From Saturnia japonica (taxonomy: Eukaryota; Arthropoda; Insecta; Lepidoptera; Saturniidae), in contig CM065322.1 of NCBI GenBank assembly GCA_033032175.1, positions 248,001-312,000 of the forward strand: 64,000 bases of DNA. The letters run 5' to 3'. The first letter of the stretch is position 1. Every line of letters begins with the position of its first letter. The position numbers and the translations under genes are program-made. The notes beneath the pieces are model-generated. The model was not told the DNA's origin and ran no database searches. It saw only the letters and a list, made by a program, of their open reading frames with translations. Shown piece by piece: positions 1 through 12,747 of this stretch.

Positions 1-1342
1 CACGAACAGAGTCACTTTTCCTCTATCCTGAAGATGTGTCAAACGAGGCGTGAAGAAGCATTTTAGCAGGCGATCGATGACTGCCGATGACATTTGCACC
101 ACCGACGGTCGCCGTTATTTGCGGACTGTACCGTACTTAGCATCAGACGCTGTGCAGTTATTTTGTCGAGCTACTATTAAATAAATGGAGGAACAGCAAT
201 TGTCAGCACAAAAAACAAAACGTTTGATTGTTGAATACTGTCAAGATTCACAGTAGACGTCCTGGTGTGCAGTTGCTGGAACACAGCACTAAATGCTCAG
301 CGACACACTTTCAATATTAAGCTGGAACTAACCGGTCATGATCATAATATTACTATCCCACTACGTTACAATGGCACTAAAGCTCACAGAAGGATTCACG
401 AAATGGAGCAGTCGTCCTTCCACGTGGTTATTGTGTTATTTTCTCTTGAATAGTATAATAATATACATATAATACTACAAGTGTCCTCTATTTACCATAA
501 TTTGTATATTAGTATTTGTTGAAAAGCTCCGTTTCACAATATAAACGTATTTTTACATATTGAGTATGCTGATAGAAGGACATGCCTTTGCATAACAACA
601 TAGTTCCCTCAGAGGACAATGGTAAGGTCTCTCTCTCTATGCATCGTCTCGTGGATCCGACAGTTCTGTTGTTGAATGAAAATATTTTAATAAAGTTTCG
701 CAAATCTGAAATTACGATAGTGAATTACTGGTTTAGTTCCTCATAAATTACAATATGCATAGAGTTATTACGTAGTGCAGGTCAATTTTCAAAATTTTAA
801 TGTTCAATTAACACTTAGGTTTCTTTGAAAGAAAACATCATAAAGGTAGACCTTCAAATTGGAAATGTGTCGCCAAATAGTCATCGATAAGTTCAACCAA
901 TCCTAGTTCTAAACACATTGTGTTACCATCTTCGTATGATATTAAGTCCAAAATATTAAAAAATGAGGACGCTGTCAAACATAGTATATAAACATACAGA
1001 ATATGTTTAGGCATTGTTTCTCTTGCGCATTAAGCTACAAGACGCCAGGAACTTGTCGTGTTGTGATTTTTTTTTAATTTATATAATAGGGTCTTACGTT
1101 ATCTAATATTAGTGGTATAGTTTGGTTAGTGTATACAAGTGAAGTGAATTATTATTTGCCACAAAAACTCTCTGAACTAACAACTGTTTTAACAAAGAGT
1201 CACGATCTTGTTAAACCGTTGCTTGAACTCTCTAAAGGCTCAATGTACCCGATATTTGCATATCTATGTATTATATTACACACAAGTTTTCATTAAATAA
1301 GAAGAATGTACACAAATGTTATATTATGACCATTTACATAAT
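1..1342. other. AT-rich non-coding stretch
   Basis: I see no convincing exon, RNA gene or bounded repeat here. The short open frames have low-complexity composition and no recognisable motif. Confidence 0.5.
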
Positions 1343-1700
1343 ACTAGTGATCGCCCTGAGCTCGAAATTCGACCCGCGACTTTTTGATCATAGACTATTT
1401 TCTGTTTGACATTTACAGTATTCATAAACAATGAGTATTAACTACATCACTTGCTGTCACTTATCGTTGAGTGACAATGTCTATATTTTGGGGGGTCTAA
1501 GATCAGTAACACTGGTCGGGTTTAGGATTCGCAATGTGAATTATTTAATTTAATATATTAGTAACAGATATTATAGATAAATTTTAGCTTTCTGCACTCC
1601 TCCATATAAACTTTAATCATACCAAATCTCACAGTCTTCGTGCACGCAATACGCTTAAAATGTACCGAAAGCTTTTGCTTCACGTATTAATATATAGATG
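1343..1700 (+). repeat. Interspersed repeat family A, copy 1
   Basis: This stretch aligns over about 350 bp with 41742-42096. Shared landmarks in the same order are CGAAATTCGAC, a 'TTTTGGGGGGTCTAA' block, 'TTAGCTTTCTGCACTCC' and 'CACGTATTAATATATAGAT'. A third, 5'-end-only copy is at 10651-10691. There is no open frame, so it is a non-coding interspersed repeat of unknown class. Confidence 0.8.
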
Positions 1701-1731
1701 AATTATAATTCGAGTATACTATTACTTCAGA

Positions 1732-1808
1732 TTTTTTTTCTGACTGACTATTATACTGTTAGCCATAAGGACCCTGGAGCTTCAGACGGCTTTTACAGCT
1801 TCACCGTG
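1732..1808 (-). mobile_element. Jockey-type LINE 3'-end fragment
   Basis: A T-run is followed by 'actgttagccataaggaccc' and 'gcttttacagcttcaccg'. This matches, in the same orientation, the 3' terminus of the full-length Jockey element at 22466-22560. It is a severely 5'-truncated minus-strand insertion. Confidence 0.65.
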
Positions 1809-2705
1809 ACTGAATTAATTCCTAAATCTTAGTGTTATTTTATATTGTTTGTTTGTTTGAATCTGCCAGTTTGCGGGACTACTCGACAGGTCTAAATAAT
1901 TCTTTTTTTTAATATTTATAGCCTATTTATTAGGAATAGTTTTAGGCTATCCAACATCAGACTTCGACACTTAGGACCGGATTAAATACCTTAGGAAATG
2001 CAGGTCAACAAGTACGCTAAGCTAAAATAAGGCCGTGCGGCACAACGCGGTGTATGGCGGTCGCGAGGGCGGGCGGGCTGGCGGGCGGGCTGGCCGCCCA
2101 ACGTGAACTGAAGAAAGTAAAGGCGATTGAAAATATGGGTTAGAGCTAGTATATTTTTATAAATTGTTATATTTATATTGAAAAAAAAAATTCAATAATT
2201 AATAGCACTAACTAATCGAAATTTTAACGGAATATACACCAACATGAGTTATCGCATTATAACTGTTTAAGCCTAAGGGCTGTTTTATAATTTATGGTCT
2301 GTGAGTAATAACATGTGAAGTTAAAAATAGTTTTATTGTCTTATCGATATATTGGGCTGTCAGTAAATCCGCGTGGAATGTGATGCGTGAACACTTACGC
2401 AATGAGGCGCGTCAGGCGCGTCCGCTGACGAATGAGATAGGAGTTGATGTGTCTTCCATAGCGAGTTCAAGAAGAAAATAATAATAAATTTTAGTTTTTG
2501 AACATTGTCTCATGTTTAATATATTTTAAAATTAATAATAAATAGTTTTTAAATACGTTTAAGGTTGATTTGTTAATAATTGAATAATTAGAATTCATAA
2601 TTTTTTCTTTAAAAATTAAAATAGTGTACCCGACACCCGTGTTAATTGTATCCGACAAACACCGCACCGGGCCGCCGGCGCGACTCACAAATCAATATTT
2701 AATAT
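1809..2705. other. Non-coding; GC-rich patch near 2036-2100
   Basis: No gene seen. A short G-rich patch built from GGGCGGGC-type repeats at about 2060-2095 stands out from the AT-rich surroundings. I cannot tell whether it is regulatory or a decayed repeat. Confidence 0.4.
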
Positions 2706-2876
2706 TAAGGCTAGCTGAGATTTGTAGCCTAATGTTAGCCTATATACTATTCCTCGTGAATCTGGTTATCACATAGAAAAATAATTTTTCGTATAAGACT
2801 GGTGGTTCTCTGGATCAGCGTGTTTAAACAAACAAACCAACAAAAAGCTTTTTTTCTTTATAATATTAGTATAGAT
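2706..2876 (+). repeat. Interspersed repeat family B, copy 1
   Basis: Starts at 'AAGGCTAGCTGAGA' and ends at 'TTAGTATAGAT'. A full parallel copy lies at 58195-58363, and an inverted copy at 7622-8086 is split by a hAT-like MITE. It is short and non-coding, and could be a SINE or the 3' tail of a LINE. Confidence 0.75.
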
Positions 2877-3620
2877 TAATAAATACGTAGTAGTATAGAT
2901 AATATTATATTATTCAGATATAACAATATTATTAAAATAGTATAAACCATACACCATAGAATGTTGGGAGATATTCCTCACAGCCGTACTCGGGAACATG
3001 CACCCTTTACTATTAAATCGTATTTATATATTATTTTGTCTCAAACTAAACAGTACAGCGGTACAGGACATATAACATGATAAACAATTATTTGTTTGTA
3101 ATATATTATGTAAGTTGATGGGGAAAATATGCCGCTGCGCCGCAATCAACTGCATTACGCTCGACGCTCACAGATTATAAAGAGGTTTGTAATAATGTTT
3201 ATCGGAATAAAACTACATGTCTTTATTTACATTAGCCATCAAACAATGTGAAACATGAAAATTTACATCAGTTCAAATCAATAATAGTAGAACACTTGTA
3301 AGGTTCCTAAATGTACCCTAAAGCAATACTCTGTGCTCGCGCTCGCGATATTGTGTTCACATCTAAAGGTTGTGGTCGAAAACTTGTCTCACAGACGTCA
3401 CACGAGCCGATCCTATACGTTCCTAAGGATTAGGAACCAATTACTAACTAAGCTCAGAACTGCGGTGGTTTATTATGGTCGGTTATAAATAATTATACGC
3501 TTCAATAACCATTTAACCATTGGTCAGATAAACTGCACACATAAGTATTTCCAACATTAAGTCATATAACAACCAAATAAAGAGATTAAAACATGTAAGA
3601 CGCGCGATCGAGTAAAGATA
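2877..3620. other. AT-rich non-coding stretch
   Basis: No gene, RNA or bounded repeat could be supported between the family B repeat and the tandem array. Confidence 0.4.
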
Positions 3621-5128
3621 AATGAATTGGGTTTATTTACATTTTCTATTAAGTTTAAGTGAAACCAAGTACATGGTACCTTATGAGGATGAACGATTTT
3701 TATTTTAGTTAATCCAACTGTTCCGAAGGAGGGTTAAATGAATTGGGTTTATTTACATTTTCTATTAAGTTTAAGTGAAACCAAGTACATGGTACCTTAT
3801 GAGGATGAACGATTTTTATTTTAGTTAATCCAACTGTTCCGAAGGAGGGTTAAATGAATTGGGTTTATTTACATTTTCTATTAAGTTTAAGTGAAACCAA
3901 GTACATGGTACCTTATGAGGATGAACGATTTTTATTTTAGTCAATCCAACTGTTCCGAAGGAGGGTTAAATGAATTGGGTTTATTTACATTTTCTATTAA
4001 GTTTAAGTGAAACCAAGTACATGGTACCTTATGAGGATGAACGATTTTTATTTTAGTTAATCCAACTGTTCCGAAGGAGGGTTAAATGAATTGGGTTTAT
4101 TTACATTTTCTATTAAGTTTAAGTGAAACCAAGTACATGGTACCTTATGAGGATGAACGATTTTTATTTTAGTTAATCCAACTGTTCCGAAGGAGGGTTA
4201 AATGAATTGGGTTTATTTACATTTTCTATTAAGTTTAAGTGAAACCAAGTACATGGTACCTTATGAGGATGAACGATTTTTATTTTAGTTAATCCAACTG
4301 TTCCGAAGGAGGGTTAAATGAATTGGGTTTATTTACATTTTCTATTAAGTTTAAGTGAAACCAAGTACATGGTACCTTATGAGGATGAACGATTTTTATT
4401 TTAGTTAATCCAACTGTTCCGAAGGAGGGTTAAATAAGTTGGGTTTATTTACATTTTCTATTAAGTTTAAGTGAAACCAAGTACATGGTACCTTATGAGG
4501 ATGAACGATTTTTATTTTAGTTAATCCAACTGTTCCGAAGGAGGGTTAAATAAGTTGGGTTTATTTACATTTTCTATTAAGTTTAAGTGAAACCAAGTAC
4601 ATGGTACCTTATGAGGATGAACGATTTTTATTTTAGTTAATCCAACTGTTCCGAAGGAGGGTTAAATGAATTGGGTTTATTTACATTTTCTATTAAGTTT
4701 AAGTGAAACCAAGTACATGGTACCTTATGAGGATGAACGATTTTTATTTTAGTTAATCCAACTGTTCCGAAGGAGGGTTAAATGAATTGGGTTTATTTAC
4801 ATTTTCTATTAAGTTTAAGTGAAACCAAGTACATGGTACCTTATGAGGATGAACGATTTTTATTTTAGTTAATCCAACTGTTCCGAAGGAGGGTTAAATG
4901 AATTGGGTTTATTTACATTTTCTATTAAGTTTAAGTGAAACCAAGTACATGGTACCTTATGAGGATGAACGATTTTTATTTTAGTTAATCCAACTATTCC
5001 GAAGGAGGGTTAAATAAGTTGGGTTTATTTACATTTTCTATTAAGTTTAAGTGAAACCAAGTACATGGTACCTTATGAGGATGAACGATTTTTATTTTAG
5101 TTAATCCAACTGTTCCGAAGGAGGGTTA
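3621..5128 (+). repeat. Tandem satellite, 116-bp unit x 13
   Basis: Thirteen head-to-tail copies start at 3621, 3737, 3853, 3969, 4085, 4201, 4317, 4433, 4549, 4665, 4781, 4897 and 5013, always exactly 116 bp apart. Each unit runs from 'AATGAATTGGGTTTATT' to 'CCGAAGGAGGGTTA'. Copies are almost identical. The unit at 3853 has AGTCAATCC for AGTTAATCC, the unit at 4897 has CAACTATTCC for CAACTGTTCC, and the units at 4433, 4549 and 5013 begin AATAAGTTGGG rather than AATGAATTGGG. No unit has a useful open frame. The interspersed AATAAG variants suggest recent duplication of multi-unit blocks. Confidence 0.97.
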
Positions 5129-7005
5129 AGTTTTTAAAGTGTACGTATGTATGTCTATTCCTTTGGCACAGTCTGCCAAAAGTAAATTATTAAACACAAA
5201 AACCCAACTGCTTCACTTGAAAAAAAAGAGAATACAAACTATATCTTCTAAAAAAGTTTGTATAAGCAAAATGAAACCAAATTACAGCATTGATTGTTTT
5301 TTCTTTGATAAAACTATTCAAGTCAATATTATTTGAAATGTTAAAAATCATATAAGGTGGGGTAAAAAATAAAATGATAATAGAACATTATAGCAAAGGC
5401 CGTGAAATAGGCAATTGAAGTATGAGTTTACTAATACGAGACAGGCAATTGCCATTTTCGCTGAGACATATATAGTGCTTTTTCCAACATGCATAGAAAT
5501 ATTGTCATTATTTTCGAAAAAAGAACACACGAAGTATCGAGTTTTACGGACAAAAAAAATCAAATCCATTGAAGGAGCGTTTTTTGAATTTGGAACATTA
5601 CAACGCACCAGCAATGTTGAATGAATCGGCGTCCGGGGTTATTAAATATTCTTTGATTGGACCTCTTTTATTATTCTTGGCATATCCGTAAATTCATTAT
5701 TTCGCGTGTTGTTTTTTCGAAAATAATGATAATATTTCCATGCATGTTTGAGAAAGATATATTTATTTCAAAAAGTCAAATGGATTTTCACCTAAGAACC
5801 ACCACCAAACAAATTTTCATTTTTGGTTGGTAATTTGGTATAAACAAGATCTTACACTTGACTTAGCAAAATTTCTGTATCCGACGGTAAGAAGCAATGG
5901 CGATTAGACCACCAACAGAGTAATTTAATCATATCAACTTGCAAATATCGGTGAGAACTGAGATCACGCCGGATCGCAAACCGGTCGGCGGCGGCGCGGC
6001 GCAGTGTGGAGTGGCGCATCACTGTGATAGAATTTTCCCCTTGTTTCTATTTATATCCACAATATATTTATTAAGTGTTAATTTGTTTGATATGATTGTT
6101 TGATGTCTGTACCGTTGCGGGTCGACGCTGGCAGCGGGATGTCCAGTTAATGGTAATTATTTGGTCGTTAACTCCATTGTGTACAAAACATTAGTGTTGA
6201 CAACATAATTATTTATAACTGTTATTTATATATCGTTGAGTATTAGACATTTTTATTTATTTTGTTTTTCAAAATATAAACCTAAGTAAATAATCACTTC
6301 TAAAGACACAGTATTGCAGAAGTCAGAAGCTCTTGATAAAACACTTAAACCATTAGGTACCATTTCTTTATTTTCCTCGATGACAGCTCCTGTGAAAACT
6401 TGAACGAGCGTCTTTTTTACATTATGTATGCATTATTTTATTAAAAATATGACGTTTACACACGTACAAGGTTATACCAGAGTCAGAGAAACTGATAGGG
6501 ATGGAGCTATATCGATAAACGTAACACGATAACAGACCCGATATTTTTTTACAAAATGTAAGAAACTAAACTACTGCCGGATACTTTTGTACAAATTTAT
6601 TAACTAATATTATATTTAATTACAAGATGTTACACGTATTAATTCTTGATTGATGTTAATTGATGCTGTTGTAAAATAAGTAGGTATAGGTAGGTACTCG
6701 ACAATGAAACGACATAATTATAACGACAGGTAATCTTTATTTCTTTATTTTAATCAAAATTAATATAAAATATCTATTTGTCATTAAAAAAATATTATCG
6801 CCAGTTTTGTATATAATAGAGACATATATCTAAAATCACCCAAAAATGTTTACCCTCCACCAGTCTAATTATTACTAAACTGTTAATATAGACGTAGCTA
6901 TCGGTATCGATATTGTATCGACAAAATTATTTATTTGTACATCCCTAAGTTAAAGTAATGGATAAGTATATTAGAGTAAATATGAAATAGGCATCAGTGA
7001 TATAT
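5129..7005. other. Non-coding; possible TIR-like ends at 6497 and 6955
   Basis: No exon recognised. The two antiparallel open frames near 5348-5624 are shadows of each other without motifs. At 6497-6504 TAGGGATG and at about 6947-6954 CATCCCTA are inverted and each lies near ATCGATA-type repeats, possibly a decayed MITE. The flanks do not show a matching duplication, so I do not call it. Confidence 0.35.
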
Positions 7006-7250
7006 GAGTTGAGGAGATATAGGTTAGCGTGGTACGGGCATGTACTAAGGAGGGATGAGAGGCATATAACTAGAAAAGTGTTAAGTATGAATATACAGGG
7101 ATATAGATGTAGAGGCAGAGTGAAGTCTGAAACGATAAAAAAAGGCAGAGATGGATTGTGTGAGGAATGATAAAAAGGAGTAAATAGTGAGATAATAGGT
7201 GATAGAGGTAAACATATTATAGCAACCCTACTTGGTAGGATAAGAGTAAG
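7006..7250 (+). mobile_element. Decayed LINE, C-terminal reverse-transcriptase-protein fragment
   Basis: Conceptual translation from about 7020 gives RLAWYGHVLRRDERHITRKV, then a Gly/Arg-rich stretch and stop codons. The W-GHV-RRD signature followed by a basic Gly/Arg tract is the C-terminal region found in many arthropod non-LTR retrotransposon proteins. Only the last 60-70 residues remain, with stops. A decayed 5'-truncated insertion. Confidence 0.6.
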
Positions 7251-7338
7251 TAGAAGTAATTATGTTAACAAAACGTTCGACTTATGAGTAAGTGTATATA
7301 AACACTCCGTACCGTGCCCAGGCAACAGCGAGCGTGCA

Positions 7339-7366
7339 CCGCGCCGCGCCGCGCCGCGCCGCGCGC
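7339..7366 (+). repeat. Short GCCGC tandem run
   Basis: Five-base GCCGC units repeat about five times inside an otherwise AT-rich region. Confidence 0.8.
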
Positions 7367-7621
7367 CGTGGGGAGACAAACTAGAATACTTCCGTGAAGG
7401 TGATTAGACAGCTGGAGAACTATAGTGCGTTGATTGGTTTGATAAGACACGTACGCACTACTCGCGGCTCACTTTCATTAGCGGTTCTTTGATAACTTGT
7501 GTCTCCTACTAGTTGTATAATAATATTACCAGTCTGCGTGTAAATGTCTCAGTAGTTGGTAAAAAAAATTAGTTAATTTAGTTTTTCTTTTTAAAGTTTT
7601 GGATATATATAGGTACTTTTC

Positions 7622-8086
7622 TATAGTAATATAATAAAGCGGAAAAGTTGTTTTGTTTAAACAAGCTGATCTCTGAAACTACCTGTCGGATTTAGAAAAT
7701 CTTTTTTTTATATGATAGTCAAAATTATAGACAATAGTATAGATTAGAGATGAAACGGATATCCGGTAACTCCAGATAGTAAAATTCAAAAAATTCCCAT
7801 TATTTTAAACCAGGCGAATTATACCACAGTAGGTTATGGACACCGTTTATTTTTACAATCGCACATCAAAAATATTTTTGTTTTATTAATTAGTTTAGTT
7901 TATTTCCAATCTTGTTCACCGCGCCAATATTCAAATCAAACTGATCGCGTCATATAACGCGATAAAGGGCCGAATATCCGGCGCTCCGGCTTCGTAGCTT
8001 GCCGAATATCCGGTATCCAGCCAAACCACTATCCGTTTCATTTCTAGTATAGACTATCTAACACTAGGCTACAACTCTCAGCTAAC
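7622..8086 (-). repeat. Family B repeat, inverted and interrupted copy
   Basis: The reverse complement of 8047-8086 followed by 7744-7622 reads as one continuous family B repeat like 2706-2876 and 58195-58363: GCTGAGAG, TAGCCTA, TATACTAT, then 'TTGTTTAAACAA' and 'CCGCTTTATTAT'. It is split by the insertion at 7745-8046, so the repeat is older than that insertion. Confidence 0.75.
7745..8046. mobile_element. hAT-like MITE with 8-bp target duplication
   Basis: A 302-bp element begins TAGAGATGAAACGGATATCC and ends with the inverted ATCCGTTTCATTTCTA, so the ends pair over roughly 14-15 bases with one mismatch. It is flanked by GTATAGAT (7737-7744) and GTATAGAC (8047-8054), an 8-bp duplication with one mismatch. 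Eight-base duplications and TAGAGATG-type ends are known for hAT transposons. No transposase is encoded, so it is non-autonomous. Removing it restores the family B repeat, which supports the boundaries. Confidence 0.8.
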
Positions 8087-9169
8087 TGCTGTATCCGCGT
8101 GCTCTGGCGTAATGGTTAATTATACGTAAGAATAATGTTCTACAAAAATATTGGTCCTTAGTATGTCTAAAAAAAAGTCCGCTATAGAATATGTCTACTT
8201 CTTTTTGTATAAGTCATAAAATGTATTTTTTTTTTAAAGATTAATAATTGATTTTTGAACATTATTTTTAGGCATGGCATATTAATTCTTACTAACAAAA
8301 GTTACTTCATCATAAAGAAAATTTTATGAAATTAAATTTTGTCCTTTAGAATATGTTATATGGAAACATGGTTTAGGAAGTAATGAAAGATTAAAATAAT
8401 TTGTACTTGCGGGAAGTAATAACAATTATGATAGACCACACGGGTCCGGCGCGTTGGCGACGCGCTGTTTCTCGGTGAAACCGTGTGGCACAGCTAGTAA
8501 TTATAATAAGAGAGTAAAGAGTCGAAATCTGTACATTGATGATATTTGGGTAAAAATAATGCGAGGGGGGGGGCTTGGTTTTTGAATTATTTGTCTGCCT
8601 GTCTGTCTGCCGGTATGTTTCAACAACAATCACAAATAAAAAACTACTGGACCTAATTTAATAAAATTTGGTATGATTAGGTTATGTACATATGAAAAAG
8701 AAACGAAATTATTTTATATTTACATAATGTTCAGTAAAATTAATAAATGGAAAAGTAAGTATTTAATATTTTCGAACAGTATTCATAGATGACGCTGTAC
8801 TGCGGTTTGGTTTAAAGTATCACGAAATTGAATTTACATTTATTGTCAGACTTATAGTATATTTTTATAAAGTAAAGTAATGAGCTCTTTGTGATATTTT
8901 TATAAAGATCTTAATTTTATTTTTAAATGTTTAAATAAATATGTATATCTATTAAGTATATCTATATTTTTACGATACACGTCGTTGTTTGGTGTTTTGC
9001 GAAATTACACTAAAAAAACTTAAGTACTACAAAGCGTTATTAATTTATTATTCACTGGAAATAACGGTTTATAAAAATAATGTTGTCAAATAAACTTAGC
9101 TTTTCGCAAAGAATGGCAAAATTGACTATTTTTGTATGCCTTTAGGTATGTATATATATTTACATACAT
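8087..9169. other. Non-coding, decayed repeats
   Basis: No exon recognised. The stretch 8470-8640 contains an 'ACAGCTAGTAATTATAATAA' motif and CTGT/CTGC-rich tail sequence like that of other lepidopteran interspersed repeats. Confidence 0.35.
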
Positions 9170-9392
9170 AACGCCTATATTCCTCGAAGGAGTTAGGCAG
9201 ACGTGTACTAAAGAACAACCACAGTTCACCGGGTATGTTTTTAGATCCCATGTAATAGGGGACGCCTCTGTTGCCCATTAATCGGGTACAAAGCCAAACT
9301 CGATGCTGTTACTGTGAATTTCATAGAAAAACCAAATAACACTTTGCTCGAACTAGGAATCGAACCCAGGACCTCGACCATAGCAGTCAGTC
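9170..9392 (-). repeat. SINE-like repeat with a tRNA B-box
   Basis: The minus strand reads 'GAGGTCCTGGGTTCGATTCC' at about 9356-9375, matching the pol III B-box consensus GGTTCGANNCC, followed by a tRNA-unrelated body ending near 9170 with 'CCTTCGAGGAATATAGGCG'. No clear A-box was found, so the head may be incomplete. There is no open frame. Confidence 0.5.
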
Positions 9393-11573
9393 TTTATGTC
9401 CTTTAGATAATATCGGTATGATTGTTAAACTGTGACATCGGTCAACATTTCAAATAATTTTAGTTGGGTATTGTCAAAGCTTATACGAGTGAAATACCGT
9501 AAGGTGAGATTGAGGTGAGGCGAGGCTTTTATTAAGTTGCTAATTTTCATTCACGAAATATACCACGTAGACGAAGTCGCAGGCACAGCTAGTATATAAA
9601 TAAAAAAGAAATACGTAGATCGCTTGGGCTAAACTAATTAATAGAATGGGTACTAAAGAGATATAAAGGATTTTGTGGGAGATAACCAAAACTCGCGGCC
9701 AGAGGTACTAGAGACCTACACAACAACACGAAACAAACGAAATAGAGTTTTAACAAGTTCTTTGTTTTACACGTAAAAAACGTATATAAGTTGTATGAAA
9801 TATGATTGTAAATCCTATAATGTAACGATTAGCTAGGTGAATACCATCTCACGTCGTTTGTTTCATGTAGGTACCTAAGCGGTTAGCCAAACAGCCTCGA
9901 TTTTATTCGTTTTAGGGTTTTAAAGGCAAAGTCTACTTAACTGATTTCTTAATAATGAATATTGATATAAAATGTTCATAATGTCTTAAAAATAAATCTG
10001 TTATTATACGTACATATAAAGTAATACAGATAATAATGCTAATGAAAAAAAGTACATGATATTTAGCTCGTCTTTACTCCTAGTTTGCAAGGATTCAAAT
10101 GCAATTTTATTGCGTGCCAAAATGCAATCCAATGAATGATGTGATACTGAATTAACATAAATTAAACACTTACAATACGCTTATAAAGTGTCAATAATGT
10201 TCGTTTTGGATATATTATAACTGTATCCGAGGAGTGAGTAAACGTCTAGTCACCCCAGTTATTGGAGCGTTATTTTAGCCCGTAATAATATGTAAGCCAT
10301 GTTTGTCCTTATCTCTAATCAGGTGGTTCTACCGGCCGCGGGGCAATGTCAACATACAGAACTAACTTCTAACTTACACCTGTTATATTATATAGCTCAA
10401 AAACTTGTTTCATTGTTTGTTTGAATACGCTAATCTCTAGAAAACATTTTTGTTTGCATTTTATAGCCTATTTTTGATGATGGTTATTTATAACTTTATA
10501 GAGAGCAGCAATAACTATGAACGACAAGCAAACTGGCAACAAGTACGAGAAGGGAGCGGCGGCGGGGGCGGCGGCGGCTTGGTGGAGAGTTAGGTACCTA
10601 ATCGAATTTTAACACGGGAAAACCGCGGGCACAGGTATTTATATATACATACTAGCGGTCGCCCAATGATCGAAATTCGACCAGCGACTTAAGGAAGGGC
10701 GTCCAGCTCAGCACACGCTGAAGTGCCACGGGGCACTAAGCGTTCAGCTAGAAGCCCAGAGCAAATCCCAGTGCGCCAACCATAATCAATCAAAATATAA
10801 AACAAATAAATAACATTAATAATTCGCTGCTCACGGCAAAATATTAACAAAAAGCAAATAACAGGGGTACATATAAACAAAGGGGAAATAATATATAAAA
10901 GCATTTTAATAATATATAAAACAATATATCTAAGATTATACTGGATGTAAAGCAGGATAATAAAATATATTGAAACACAAATAAATCCTCAATACACGAA
11001 ACTACAAACACTGCGCCATTAATAAAAATCGTTTAAAATTAACTCTAAACATTTGTATGGTATTAAAGTCGTAATAATCTGATCGTATTTGAAACGTAAG
11101 AAGACCCAAATTAAATCCTGAGAATGAATGTGCAAGTAATTGAGTCTTAAATCTAATGTAAACAAATACCCAGCTTCCCTACTAAATTACATAGTATAAG
11201 AAGTTGGTTGTATCTCACAACGTTTATGTAGATTGCCTTTTCGGCTTGTCAGTACAAGTGTAGGTACCGCGATACCGCCCCGCGGTCTGGGTGCTCCAGC
11301 TTAGCAATTACAACGAATATTTAATCGTATATCGTTTATCGAATAACAAGATCGTCAATAATACGTACATAAATATTATTTGTCTTAAAGGCTTGTATTT
11401 ATTAAAAAAAACATTATAGTTCACTCTTATTCAAGGCTTATCACTTTGATTGCGTCATTCAATAAACAATAGTCTAAAAATAGATCACTTTCCCTTCTAA
11501 ACAGTGACGTAAAGTTCAAGATCTTTTTAATGATTTCGAAAATCGTTTCATTTTGGTATATAAGCGAGCCATG
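9393..11573. other. Non-coding, includes family A 5' fragment (10651-10691)
   Basis: No exon recognised. It holds a 41-bp family A fragment (10651-10691), a GGC-rich run near 10554-10577, and a 'GGCACAGCTAGTATATAAAT' motif near 9582-9601 that is the inverse of the family D start. The open frame at 10689-10904 looks non-coding. Confidence 0.35.
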
Positions 11574-11650
11574 TTCCGACCGGCAAAACTGTCTAAGCCT
11601 TTAGTGGCTTCAGGGCCCTGACGGCTAACGGTGCAGTTAAATAAAAAAAG
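11574..11650 (+). mobile_element. Jockey-type LINE 3'-end fragment
   Basis: 'GGCTTCAGGGCCCTGACGGC', then 'TAACGGTGCAGTTA' and an A-rich tail, matches in plus orientation the 3' terminus of the Jockey elements at 22466 (inverted) and 30616. Only the last ~70 bp remain. Confidence 0.55.
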
Positions 11651-12747
11651 AGCCAGTTCAGTTCTGTTTTGGACAATCAAGTTGAAACGACAAACGAAAA
11701 AGAAAGAAATCTGCGAGAAGACCACAGAGAGACTTTTTTTAATACAATAAAGTTAGAAAACAAGAAGCGGCTACTATCGCATGGACGATTGTAATACTAT
11801 AGGTATCAGTAGCGCGTTTCCGATCTCAACTACCCTATCTCAAAGAGCCCTAAGCACGTCCACGGTATAGTGAAGATCTGTTTAATGACTTTGTTTGAAT
11901 TTTGTTTCACTGAATACGAATGCGCCGTTATATTTCGTGCAAATCTTATACTATTAAGTGACCAATTCTTATATATATATGTAATTGGTTTCTTGAAAAC
12001 TGTTCCAATGATTTCAATAAAACTTTGTATTAAGATAATGTTTAACATTCCAAGTTTACCTACATAAGTGTTTTTCTTTCTTTCTATTAGATACTGAGCG
12101 AAGCTAATTTATAAATTAAAATTACGGCATAAATTTACGATGAAAATTAAAACAGTGGCATTTTCAATGGACGTAACAATATTTAAGTGATGAAGTGACC
12201 GCACCCGCAGCTGCAGTCAGTCCCACCGCAGTATCCGGACAGGCAGACAATTTTGAAAGAGTATCACGGTGCGGTGCAGGTCAGTTGTGCGAACAAGATT
12301 CTGTTATTACTTCGCACAACACACGCACTTTTACGGTTTACAAAAGCTCGAACACCGTAGTTACAATCATTGGCCAATATTTTGCGAGTTCATCCGTAAA
12401 TGGTAAATAGATATCCTTGTGTAAACCTGTTTCATCGGAGCGCGTCGCAGATAGCGCGAAACCACAATGAAGATGCAATCACTGTAAGATTTATCGTCGA
12501 TAATGTATCGAGCTAACAGAAACTAAATGTTTTTCACAACTCAAGGGCTAATAAGTATTCTATGTATATCCCATTTTATGAAACAATCGAGTTCTGTGAG
12601 AAATTGCATTAGACCTCAAATTAAAACATCGATATATACTGAGTTCAATAAATAATATTTCATTTTATACATCAGATTTCAGCAAAATATAAATGAACTT
12701 CAAATATATTTTGTTTCGAATAGTATTAAATAATATAAGCGCTTTAC
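11651..12747. other. Non-coding; GC-rich patch at 12199-12290
   Basis: No exon recognised. The stretch near 12199-12290 is GC-rich with TCAGT-type initiator-like motifs, but no transcript or frame could be supported. This interval should be the next intron of the minus-strand GPCR gene. Confidence 0.35.

Noticed and set aside
1..150. Weak similarity between the first 150 bp and 59230-59400 (GCA-TT-AGCAGGC and ACTGTAC motifs)
   Set aside because: Similarity is too patchy to define a repeat by eye; would need an alignment.
3621..5128. CRISPR-like appearance of regularly spaced repeats
   Set aside because: The array has no unique spacers; the entire 116-bp unit is repeated. It is a eukaryotic satellite.
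5348..5624. Overlapping open frames on both strands
   Set aside because: No splice, codon-use or motif support; low-complexity composition.
6497..6954. Possible MITE with TAGGGATG / CATCCCTA ends
   Set aside because: Only 8 bp pair at the tips and flanking bases show no target duplication.
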